NCBI GenBank assembly: GCA_016765535.1
Contig: JAESPQ010000064.1
Span: 1 to 46,792 of the forward strand
Source: Alteromonadaceae bacterium
Lineage (GTDB): Bacteria; Pseudomonadota; Gammaproteobacteria; Enterobacterales; Alteromonadaceae
DNA: 46,792 nt
Direction of reading: 5' to 3'
Under the pieces are notes generated by a model, which worked only from the letters and a program-made list of their open reading frames with translations, ran no database searches and was not told the origin of the DNA. The first letter of the stretch is position 1; the number at the start of each line of letters is the position of its first letter. Shown one piece after another: positions 1 to 7,960 of the stretch. The position numbers and the translations under genes were made by a program.

Positions 1-1
1 C

Positions 2-568
2 CCCGTCTTGGCAATTGCCGACATTACCATAGCAACACATAGTCGTTGGTATGATAAAACAATAAATGGTTATAAAGAGTGGACGAATTACCATAATGTT
101 AAAGTGATTGGCGATATTGTTGAACAGCAGCTTATTCATGCACAAAAAGGCCAAGTGGTATTAATTCAAGGACATTTAAGTGCTCAAAAAAAGACTAACA
201 AAGAATTATTATTAGCCACTTTTGTGCAGGTGTTTAATAAAGGTTATAGTCAAGAAATCAATCAATTTCATTGTAGCGGTAAACTGACTACAGCATTTAC
301 GTTGAAAACTACCGAAAATAACAAGGTCTTTGCCGAAGCAACTTTAAGTTTTACCCAGCAAACGATTAGCACCCATAACCAACAAAAGCATACTTTTACC
401 TTAGATCGACCAATACATGTTTGGGGTAAACAAGCGCAATATTTAAGTGACAAAGCAAGTATTGGTGATAAGTTGATTATTGAGGGTAAATTAAGTTATT
501 TAAATAATGCGGAAAAATCGCAATTTATCGACGCTAAGCAAATTATTTTGGCAAAAGAAAACCCGTAA
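2..568 (+). CDS. SSB-like protein with two OB-fold regions (5' partial)
   Basis: The reading frame is open to the left edge and no convincing start is visible. The TTG at position 8 falls where SSB-type proteins are already in strand 2 of the OB fold, so the true start lies outside the window. The visible N-terminal part (SRWYDKTINGYKEWTNYHNV, then GQVVLIQGHLSAQK) matches the SSB pattern of an aromatic/basic strand, a hairpin, and a 'KG..v.v.G.L' strand. A second, weaker OB-like half follows from about residue 85 (FHCSGKLTTAF ... GDKLIIEGKLSY). Family knowledge suggests single-stranded nucleic acid binding. It lacks the acidic, Pro/Gly-rich C-terminal tip of canonical SSB, so it is probably a paralogue rather than the essential replication SSB. 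A short hairpin overlaps its stop codon. Confidence 0.6.
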   Translation, partial: PVLAIADITIATHSRWYDKTINGYKEWTNYHNVKVIGDIVEQQLIHAQKGQVVLIQGHLSAQKKTNKELLLATFVQVFNKGYSQEINQFHCSGKLTTAFTLKTTENNKVFAEATLSFTQQTISTHNQQKHTFTLDRPIHVWGKQAQYLSDKASIGDKLIIEGKLSYLNNAEKSQFIDAKQIILAKENP

Positions 569-585
569 TAATAAGGTTATTACGG
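563..585 (+). terminator. Hairpin at the end of the SSB-like gene
   Basis: CCGTAATAA (563-571) pairs perfectly with TTATTACGG (577-585) around a 5-nt loop, and the stop codon lies in the left arm. No clear T-tract follows, so it is a weak terminator candidate. Confidence 0.35.
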
Positions 586-643
586 AATTATACAAAACTA
601 AAAATAGACGGCATAAATATTTGGCAAGCATATAATGAATAAA

Positions 644-720
644 TGGTGGGCATTCGTACCTCATGCACCACCCTACAGATATAACAATTTTACGTAGGGT
701 GGGCAGCTTGCCCACCACCA
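644..720. repeat. Dispersed palindromic intergenic repeat, copy A
   Basis: This is a nested inverted-repeat element in the gap between the SSB-like gene and dsbA. The outer arms are TGGTGGGCA (644-652) and TGCCCACCA (709-717). The inner arms are CCACCCTAC (668-676) and GTAGGGTGG (694-702). Its core GGGCATTCGTACCTCATGC recurs with small changes at about 16404 and 19561 inside the gsp operon. It resembles the short, non-coding palindromic elements scattered between genes in Alteromonadales; no protein is encoded. Confidence 0.7.
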
Positions 721-739
721 TATTTAAGAATAAACGCGC

Positions 740-1369
740 TTATAAAGCTAATAAATAGTTAAGTAAGTTTTTAAAATCTTGCTCAGTATTTTTCTTATCA
801 AGCGCTTGCATGTTTATTTTGTATTTACCATTAACAATAATGGTTGGTACGCCAGTTAAAGCCCCTTTTTGCGCAAAATAATCTTGATTTTTTTTCATTT
901 TTTTCGCTTTAGCGTTAACCATAAAGCTTTTCATTAACTTATCAAATTTAGCGCCATCGACACCATTTAAGACAAAAATATTACGCACATCTTTTTCTGA
1001 ATCAAACTTAGCTCGTTGCACATGAATATAATTAAAAATCGCCCCTATTATTTTTTCTTTGTTAGGTAATTGCTGCGCTACTGCTAACGCTTTAGACAAC
1101 ATATCTTGTGTTTCAGTACTTGCCATACGTAAAAAATCAACGTGATTACGAATAAAGTTAGTACCTTCAGGCAAATCTTTTTTTACTTTACTAAAAAATG
1201 GTTCAAAACGAAAACAGTGTGGGCAGTAAAAAGAAAAATATTCTCTTACTTCTGGCACCATAGTCACCCCTTCATTTACCGTACTATATTGCTTGCCCTC
1301 TTGATAATTTGCTGCTGATGCAAACAACGGCATTAACAACACAAAAAATAAACTTATTGTTTTTTTCAT
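740..1369 (-). CDS. dsbA: Thiol:disulfide interchange protein DsbA
   Basis: Periplasmic oxidase that introduces disulfide bonds into exported proteins. A signal peptide (MKKTISLFFVLLMPLFASA) precedes a mature thioredoxin-fold protein with the catalytic CPHC motif at residues 49-52 and the cis-proline loop near GVPTIIVNGKY. The total of 209 residues is the usual DsbA length. I place the start at 1369 rather than at an upstream in-frame ATG, because AGGAAA sits just before it and the signal peptide begins there. It follows srkA on the same strand with a 72-bp gap, the same pairing as E. coli yihE(srkA)-dsbA. Secreted enzymes of the neighbouring Gsp pathway are likely clients (inference). Confidence 0.95.
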   Translation of the reverse strand: MKKTISLFFVLLMPLFASAANYQEGKQYSTVNEGVTMVPEVREYFSFYCPHCFRFEPFFSKVKKDLPEGTNFIRNHVDFLRMASTETQDMLSKALAVAQQLPNKEKIIGAIFNYIHVQRAKFDSEKDVRNIFVLNGVDGAKFDKLMKSFMVNAKAKKMKKNQDYFAQKGALTGVPTIIVNGKYKINMQALDKKNTEQDFKNLLNYLLAL

Positions 1370-1441
1370 TATTATTTTCCTAAAATGATGAGGATGCACC
1401 TCATTGTTTATATAAACTATTACCGACATACTAACAAATTT

Positions 1442-2422
1442 TTAATACATTGGCGTTAAATTTAATGGTGGCTCTTGTAATGCTGAAAACTGCTCTTTGA
1501 GTATCAAAATTTGTTGTTCCCAATATTTCTCGGTATTAAACCACGGAAAGTTATGAGGAAACGCAGGATCTTGCCAACGCTTACACAACCAAGCGATATA
1601 ATTAACTAAACGCATAGTGCGTAATGATTCTATCAAGTTAAGCTGTGATGATTCAAATGAAAAGAACTCTTCATAGCCTGATAATAGGGTATCTAATTGT
1701 AACAATTTTTGTTCTCTGTCGCCCGAAAGCATCATCCATAAATCTTGAATAGCTGGCCCCATGACACAATCATCTAAATCCACAAAATGTGGCCCTACAT
1801 CGGTCCATAAAATATTTCCTGCATGGCAATCACCATGTAAACGAATAAGATCAGTTGCTTGATATTGCTCACTTGCCATCGCAGCCACTTGATCAAGTAC
1901 AGTAAAAAATGCCGTATTTAACGATTTAGGCACAAAACCAGAGGAAATAATCTGCTCTTTGGCTTGGTTAAGCATGATCTCGGTTGAAATGGTGTCACGA
2001 TACTGAAACGTTTTCGTGGCACTAACCGCATGAATTCGACCTAAAAAACGCCCCATCCATTCAAGCTGATTTAAATTATCCACTTCAAAAATACGTCCAC
2101 CACGGCAGGGAAATACCGCAAATAAATAATCGGCATGTTCAAATAAACTTTCACCATTAACTACTAATGGAGCCACTAAAGGCAATTCATGTTCAGCAAG
2201 CTCTAATGCGAATTGATGCTCTTCTAAAATAGTTGCCTTTGACCAACGCTGCGGCCGATAAAACTTAGTGACAAAGCGTTGCATATTGTCATCATGAAAT
2301 TGATACACACGGTTTTCATAACTATTTAAGGGTAGCAAACCACTAGCAACTGAAAAACCTGCGCTTTCTAAGCCATCAATAATTAAATCGGGTGTTAATA
2401 AAGAAAAGTCGAAACTTGCCAT
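1442..2422 (-). CDS. srkA: Stress response kinase A (SrkA/YihE/RdoA)
   Basis: Cytoplasmic Ser/Thr protein kinase of the choline-kinase/aminoglycoside phosphotransferase fold. The family is known for envelope-stress signalling (Cpx-linked in E. coli) and protection from stress-induced death. At 326 residues it has the family's usual length. The Brenner-type catalytic motif HGDCHAGN and the metal-binding DLDD motif, followed by GPAIQDLW, are all present. The N-terminal lobe includes FVTKFYRPQRWSKATILEEH, the ATP-lobe lysine/glutamate region characteristic of SrkA. It lies directly upstream of dsbA on the same strand and is probably co-transcribed with it. Confidence 0.93.
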   Translation of the reverse strand: MASFDFSLLTPDLIIDGLESAGFSVASGLLPLNSYENRVYQFHDDNMQRFVTKFYRPQRWSKATILEEHQFALELAEHELPLVAPLVVNGESLFEHADYLFAVFPCRGGRIFEVDNLNQLEWMGRFLGRIHAVSATKTFQYRDTISTEIMLNQAKEQIISSGFVPKSLNTAFFTVLDQVAAMASEQYQATDLIRLHGDCHAGNILWTDVGPHFVDLDDCVMGPAIQDLWMMLSGDREQKLLQLDTLLSGYEEFFSFESSQLNLIESLRTMRLVNYIAWLCKRWQDPAFPHNFPWFNTEKYWEQQILILKEQFSALQEPPLNLTPMY

Positions 2423-2472
2423 AAAAATTGGGGCTTAAACTAAAATAAGATACGAAGAGTTTAACAGAAAAA

Positions 2473-2506
2473 AGCCATGAAACCGTAAGATTTCATGGCT
2501 TTCTTT
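2473..2506 (-). terminator. Rho-independent terminator downstream of ccoG
   Basis: AGCCATGAAA (2473-2482) pairs perfectly with TTTCATGGCT (2491-2500) around an 8-nt loop. On the minus strand the hairpin is followed by a run of six T, so it should end ccoG transcription before srkA. Confidence 0.8.
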
Positions 2507-2540
2507 AAATATCAAAAAGCGTTATTTAATCGCGACAGAC

Positions 2541-4019
2541 TTAACGTTTGTTAAAGAAACGGCTGTCTTGAGTAATTTCAACATTGTTATCTGGCGAGAC
2601 TTCTTTCACCATAAATTGAATGTCGGTCATATAATCTTTTAATTCGTAGGGATCTACCGCAATACTGATAGGTAAGGTGTAAACTTCAGCGGCAGGTACC
2701 ACAATATCTTGTTTACCTATCCATTTAGCCCCTTTTAAACCTTTCATCGATAAATGATAAGTATTGTCAGTTTGCGACATATTTAATATTTTTAGAGTGT
2801 AAACGTTTTCAATTTCACCATTAAAATTTTCTCGTGCTAATTCATTACGGTCGCGCATAATATCCATCGCGAGTGGCACACGTGAATAAATTTCATGGCC
2901 AAGTAGAGAGGTCATCACCAGCAATACCAGCGCATAACCGACCAATTTAGAACGTAACAAGTGTACTTTTTTACCGCTTAATTCATGCTCTGTAGTATAA
3001 CGAATAAGGCCTTGCGCATAATTCATTTTATCCATAACGCCATTACAGGCATCAACACATGCGCCGCAATTTATACATTCGTATTGTAAACCGTTACGAA
3101 TATCAATACCGGTGGGACAAACTTGTACGCATAAATTACAGTCTATACAATCACCTAAGCCTAATGCTTTTGGGTCTTGCTTGCGACCACGAGGACCTCG
3201 ACCTTCACCCCGATTATAATCATAAGAAACGGTTAAAGTGTCTTTATCAAACATCGCCGATTGAAAGCGCGCATACGGGCACATATGTAAACACATAATT
3301 TCACGCATCCAGCCCGCATTGCCATAGGTGGCTAAAGCAAAAGACACCAATAATACAGCTTCAGTACTTGTGGTATTAAAAGTAAAGGTATCAATAAATA
3401 GCGTTTGCATCGGCGTAAAATAACCAACAAAGGTCATTGCGGTTAATAAGGAGAAAAATAGCCAACAAAAATGTTTAAACGCTTTACGCCAAAATTTATT
3501 CACATTAAGCGGTTGTTGGTCTAATTTTTTTCGCTGATTTGCTGTGCCTTCAATTTTTTCTTCAAACCAAATAAAAATAAACGTCCAGACCGTTTGTGGA
3601 CATAAATAACCACACCATACTCGACCTAAGAAAGTGGTAATAAAAAACAATAAAAAAGCCCCAAGCATAAATAACCATGCTAATAAGGTTAAGTCTTGCG
3701 GCCATAAGGTTAAATTCCACAAGGTAAAACGTTGGGTACTAATATCAAATAATATCGCTTGATGCCCGTTGTATTGCAGCCAAGGTAGTAAAGCAAACAT
3801 AATTAGAAAAACAAAATTCATTTTTTGTCGTAAACGTTGAAAAATCCCTTTGACTTGCCGTACATAAATTTGATCGCGTGGTTTATAGGTTTCAACACCT
3901 TGAGTTTTTTTAGCCTGAATTTTGATATTTTTAATGGGAATTTGTTGATTGGATGTGTTTTTTTTATTTGCAGAGTCGTTAGAGTTCACAATAAAGCCTT
4001 GCTGTGTAGGTAAAAACAT
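2541..4019 (-). CDS. ccoG: Cytochrome c oxidase accessory protein CcoG (RdxA/FixG family)
   Basis: Polytopic membrane ferredoxin needed for maturation of cbb3-type cytochrome oxidase; the family is implicated in copper reduction and delivery. The protein has hydrophobic segments around residues 70-90, 110-130, 180-210 and 355-375. A first conserved Cys patch (GRVWCGYLCPQTVWT) precedes two 4Fe-4S ferredoxin motifs, CIDCNLCVQVCPTG and CINCGACVDACN. The C-terminal periplasmic domain is Ig-like, as in FixG_C. Length (492) is normal. The ATG at 4019 has no clear ribosome site; a GTG at 3989, preceded by AAGG, is an alternative start that removes 10 residues. No ccoNOP genes are in the window. Confidence 0.92.
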   Translation of the reverse strand: MFLPTQQGFIVNSNDSANKKNTSNQQIPIKNIKIQAKKTQGVETYKPRDQIYVRQVKGIFQRLRQKMNFVFLIMFALLPWLQYNGHQAILFDISTQRFTLWNLTLWPQDLTLLAWLFMLGAFLLFFITTFLGRVWCGYLCPQTVWTFIFIWFEEKIEGTANQRKKLDQQPLNVNKFWRKAFKHFCWLFFSLLTAMTFVGYFTPMQTLFIDTFTFNTTSTEAVLLVSFALATYGNAGWMREIMCLHMCPYARFQSAMFDKDTLTVSYDYNRGEGRGPRGRKQDPKALGLGDCIDCNLCVQVCPTGIDIRNGLQYECINCGACVDACNGVMDKMNYAQGLIRYTTEHELSGKKVHLLRSKLVGYALVLLVMTSLLGHEIYSRVPLAMDIMRDRNELARENFNGEIENVYTLKILNMSQTDNTYHLSMKGLKGAKWIGKQDIVVPAAEVYTLPISIAVDPYELKDYMTDIQFMVKEVSPDNNVEITQDSRFFNKR

Positions 4020-4240
4020 TAAATAGCTTGTTAATTATAATGCTTTTTAACTAATTAATGTAATACCAAAGACATTAAATTTATTCTCAGTTCAGAAATA
4101 ACTTAATCGCCTTGGTATGGATTATCACTTCTTTTTATCTGTTAACTTTATTGTTAGGATATAACTTAGCATCAACATAAAAATACATTTAGTTAAGTGC
4201 TAAATATCACGCCAACTTTACTTGAGTATAGAACATCCTT

Positions 4241-4597
4241 ATGAAAAAATTATTGATCTTAATCGTCTTTGGCGCTGTCTATTTACATTACTACCCACAA
4301 CCAAAGCTAACCCAATGGTTTGAACAAGAGAAAACTAGCATTATGACGAATGTCGCTGAAGCGACAGATACTCAAGTAAGACTAGACTCAAAAAAAATAT
4401 TTTCAGATTTAAAGCCTTACTTTAATCATTTTAGTGAAGGCGAAATTGAAGAATTACGTAAAATAACCGCTCACAGAAAAAATGTTACCGATTTTTATGA
4501 TAAATATTGTAATAAATATGCATCAAATCCCAAAATACAACTTGGTAATGTAGATAAAATTTGCAAAACGATGAGTAAATACCAATCCTTATTTTAA
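4241..4597 (+). CDS. Small exported protein of unknown function
   Basis: A 118-residue protein with a short hydrophobic N-terminus (MKKLLILIVFGAVYLHYY) that could be a signal peptide or membrane anchor, followed by a charged, helical, soluble part. Two cysteines near the C-terminus (YCNKY and KICKT, about 20 residues apart) could form a periplasmic disulfide. I recognise no family. The ribosome binding site is weak. It stands alone between ccoG (divergent) and the response regulator gene, with about 200 bp of non-coding DNA on each side. Confidence 0.6.
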   Translation: MKKLLILIVFGAVYLHYYPQPKLTQWFEQEKTSIMTNVAEATDTQVRLDSKKIFSDLKPYFNHFSEGEIEELRKITAHRKNVTDFYDKYCNKYASNPKIQLGNVDKICKTMSKYQSLF

Positions 4598-4794
4598 TAA
4601 GACAGCTTTAACAAAACAGATCTAATAAAATGTAATTTTGCATTAACCTTTATAAACCTTATTAGCTAAAGGTCTAATGCAGTTTTACTGACCTAACGGC
4701 TATACTTATTAATAGTGTGGTTTTTATCTTATTGTTTTGTTATCTTGCTTAAAAAATACATCATCAATCAAATAGATTAAAGAGGGACTTATTC

Positions 4795-5466
4795 ATGATC
4801 CAACCTGACAAAGTAATTATTGCCGACGATCACCCTTTATTTCGCCAAGCTCTTTTAGAAACACTAAAATCAAAATTAGCTCAAACAAAATGGTTAGAAG
4901 CAGAAACGGTTAATGAATTAAATACCCTGCTTAGCAGTGATAGCGATGCCGATTTATTGCTATTAGATTTAAATATTCCCGGTGCGCATGGCTTTAACAC
5001 TTTAGTACATGTACGCAAACATTTCCCCCAAATTCCCGTAGTGATTGTTTCTGCTTACGAAGATAACGACACCATTAATAATGCCATGAATTATGGCGCC
5101 TCGGGTTTTGTACCTAAATCAACGCCTGTAGAAACTATTTTTGAAGCGATTAGGCAAGTATTACAGGGCGGTTTATGGACGCCAGCCTCATTAAACGATT
5201 CAAACCAAGAAAGTAAATCTGATATGGCTGATCGTATTTCTAGCCTAACTCAACAGCAATATAAAATATTAATGATGTTTGCTCAAGGTATGCTCAATAA
5301 ACAAATTGCTTATGATTTATCGGTATCAGAAGCTACCATAAAAGCCCACGCCACCGCTATTTTCAGAAAACTCAATGTTCGTAACCGCACCCAAGCCGTG
5401 ATCGCTTTAGGACAATTAGATTTATCAGAGTCTAACTTCGCTGGTGAGTTGAGCGATAAAAAGTAA
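4795..5466 (+). CDS. LuxR/NarL-family response regulator
   Basis: DNA-binding response regulator of 223 residues. The receiver domain (about 5-125) has acidic D11/D12, phospho-acceptor D58 in LLLLDLNIPG, the SAYED switch region and the conserved lysine in FVPKS. The C-terminal LuxR helix-turn-helix (about 150-210) contains LTQQQYKILMMFAQGMLNKQ and VSEATIKAHATAIFRKLNV. An AGAGGGA ribosome site precedes the ATG. No histidine kinase is adjacent, so the partner must be encoded elsewhere. The N-terminus resembles regulators that control acetate/ethanol metabolism in Pseudomonas and Shewanella, but that assignment is only a guess. Confidence 0.88.
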   Translation: MIQPDKVIIADDHPLFRQALLETLKSKLAQTKWLEAETVNELNTLLSSDSDADLLLLDLNIPGAHGFNTLVHVRKHFPQIPVVIVSAYEDNDTINNAMNYGASGFVPKSTPVETIFEAIRQVLQGGLWTPASLNDSNQESKSDMADRISSLTQQQYKILMMFAQGMLNKQIAYDLSVSEATIKAHATAIFRKLNVRNRTQAVIALGQLDLSESNFAGELSDKK

Positions 5467-5500
5467 AACGCCAGTATACGTAATGGCATAATGGCGTTTT
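5465..5500. terminator. Bidirectional terminator between the response regulator and isoamylase
   Basis: AAAACGCCA (5465-5473) pairs with TGGCGTTTT (5492-5500). A mismatch and three further base pairs extend the stem inward. The convergent genes end on either side, so this hairpin with A/T flanks can serve both strands. Confidence 0.75.
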
Positions 5501-5526
5501 AATATAAATCATTTTAGTGTTTAGTG

Positions 5527-7819
5527 TTACTTGGCTACCAAGACCAACAAGGCTTGACCATTAAGACCGTAATTAGTCCATTCACCACCAATAAAATCTG
5601 CATTCGCTGACGTTTTAACGCTATTACCTTCATTCCAATTTGAAGTGTCGGTAACTCGATACCAGTTTTTACCTTGTCCTGGCCACGGTAGTGTAAAATC
5701 AACTTTTCCTGACCAACCGTTATAGGCAATATAGATAGCTGCCGTTGATTCACCAAATTCAGAGCTATCAATACGATAAGCAATAGCATGGTTATTAGCA
5801 TCATTAAAATAACCACTGTCTGCTACATTTCCATCAGGCTTAAACCAACGTAGTTGCTCCATTACATTACCATTAGTATCATAAGATTTATAAAAATCTG
5901 TAGGGCGCAATGATGGATGGTTTTTACGAAAGGCAATCATACCTTTAGCAAAATTATTAAATTGGCGTTGGTCACTATTCCATGAAAAATTAAGCCAATT
6001 AGCAATGGAGTCCAGATTATACGGGTTGTTATTACATTGTATTGAACGTAAATATTCATCACCTCCTGTGATCATTGGCGTACCCGCACTTAACATTAAG
6101 AAAGAAAAACCATTTCTTGCTGCCTTACGTTGATTTTGTGCTTGGTTAGTTGTGCCTTGATCCCAACTAATATTATTATTTGAACCACCGTCAGATGTCC
6201 CAAAAGGCCAAGGTTGTAGATTGTTTTTTTGATTGCACGAATAAAGATCTTTTAGCGTAAAGCCATCATGAGCAACCATAAAATTAACCGAGTTCCACGG
6301 TTTACGGCCATCGTCTTGAAATAATGAGGCCGAACCTGAAAACATATTAGCTAATTGTGCAGGTGTTACTGCTGCTGAACCTAGTTGGTTTTGATCTTTA
6401 CGCAAAGTATCGCGGTAGATACCATTCCATTCAGACCAACCCGCAGGAAAATTACCTACTTGATAAGAATTACCACCAATAGCCCATGCTTCAGCAATAA
6501 AGTCAGTGCCTTGACCACCTAAAGCTGGACGCTCTGTAAACTCATTAATAATACGGTTAATGGCATTATTACTAGCGGTTTTACTAAAGTTGAAACAACC
6601 ATGTTCACAGGTATTACCTAATACCGAGGCTAAATCAAATCGAAAACCATCAACGCCTAAATCTTTAATCCAATAATCTAATGAGTCAATAATAACATCT
6701 TGCGCTATGGGATTAACGGTATTGAAATTACCACCAACCCCCGTATTATCCCATGATAATTGCTTGTCACTGGTTAGCGAATAATAAGTAGGATTGTCTA
6801 AACCGCGAAATGAAAATAAATTATAGGTTGATGAGTTACCGTTCACCCAAGCGCCACCTTCACCGGTATGGTTATAAACTACATCAATGAGTACTTTAAT
6901 GCCTTTATCGTGAAAAGCTTTTACCATTGCTTTAAATTCTTTGGTTGGCCCACCTGCACTTTTATCGCTTGAATAGCGGCGATCGGGGGCAAAATAATTT
7001 AAGGTCATGTAGCCCCAATAATTATCGCCTACAGTTGACTGTACATCATCATTAGTATCGTTTTGCGTTTCTTGTACGGGCCGCTGTAATGCCTAAATCA
7101 GCTAAGTAAGCCGCTTTTAATGCCGCTCCTTGATAAGTACCGCGATATTGTGTGGGAATGCTAGTATCATTTTTCGTTAAACCACGCACATGCACTTCGT
7201 AAACCACATCATCTTTCAATGCTCTGGTTGGTTTAACGCCAATAGATTGATTATCACCAAGTAAAACAATGCCTTTAGGTGCATTAATCGCACTGTCTAA
7301 ATTACGGTAACTACTGCCTGAAGCATACACAGTATTGTCACTAAACTGTGGCGTATATTGATCATGACTCAATTCTTTTGCATATGGGTCGGTCAATAAT
7401 TTATTAGGATTAAAGCGATTACCCTGTACATCCACATCACTGATAAAGCCTGCGTTAGTACCCGGTTGCCAGCTAGCACTGTAGGTCCAATTAGGCCCCC
7501 ACGCGCGATAACCATAATAAATGGTACCACTTAAACGACTATCTAATTGATTGGTCGGTAAAGATACTGACCAAATATTTTGTGCATTTTTAGTCAATGT
7601 ATAACTACTTATTTCACTTGCACCTGTAGCTTGGCTATATAAATACAGTTGTATTTTAGTCGCTTGCGATGAATAAATTCTAAAGTCTAGCTGTTGTTGA
7701 TTAAGACTATAATACGCTCCTAAATTGTTATTATTTATCGCCGCAAAGCTAATGCTAGGAGCTAACAACGCACAAGATAATGCAATGATTTTTATTTTAC
7801 TTTTTATATTGTTTTTCAT
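5527..7819 (-). pseudogene. Secreted GH13 isoamylase (glycogen/starch debranching), frameshifted
   Basis: Two adjacent reading frames form one isoamylase. The N-terminal piece (7819-7052) has a signal peptide ending near SFAA, a CBM48-like beta domain and YEVHVRGLT. It drifts out of frame after DLGITA. The C-terminal piece resumes as PVQETQNDTNDD ... GDNYWGYMTLNYFAPDRRY. It carries all GH13 motifs: DVVYNH, GFRFDLAS (nucleophile Asp), FIAEAW (acid/base Glu) and FMVAHDGFTLKDLYS, the isoamylase form of region IV. Between them the conserved 'aVE(F/L)LPV' strand is missing. The text ACAGCGG|CCCGTACAA at 7080/7081 fits loss of 11 nt, and adding 11 restores 768 codons. A good AGGAAA site precedes the start. 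Product: hydrolysis of alpha-1,6 branches in starch or glycogen outside the cytoplasm. A sequence error is the alternative to a true pseudogene. Confidence 0.88.
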
Positions 7820-7917
7820 GGTTTTTCCTGTTATTTAATGTCTGCTTTTTCAGAACTTTGGAGCTTACTTATCCCTAAGTGTTTAGGTGGCACTCAATCA
7901 CTTAAACAAATAAGATT

Positions 7918-7943
7918 AGAGAGCAGCATTGTTTGCTGTCTCT
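7918..7943 (-). terminator. Hairpin downstream of the multi-domain alpha-amylase
   Basis: AGAG.CAGCA (within 7920-7928) pairs with TGCTGTCTCT (7934-7943), with one bulged base and a 5-nt loop. It lies just past the amylase stop. There is no strong T-tract on the minus strand, so the assignment is tentative. Confidence 0.35.
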
Positions 7944-7960
7944 ATACCCGTCCTACTTGG

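Noticed and set aside
500-721. Minus-strand open frame across the intergenic gap before dsbA
   Set aside because: It is composed mostly of the palindromic repeat at 644-720 and overlaps the end of the SSB-like gene.
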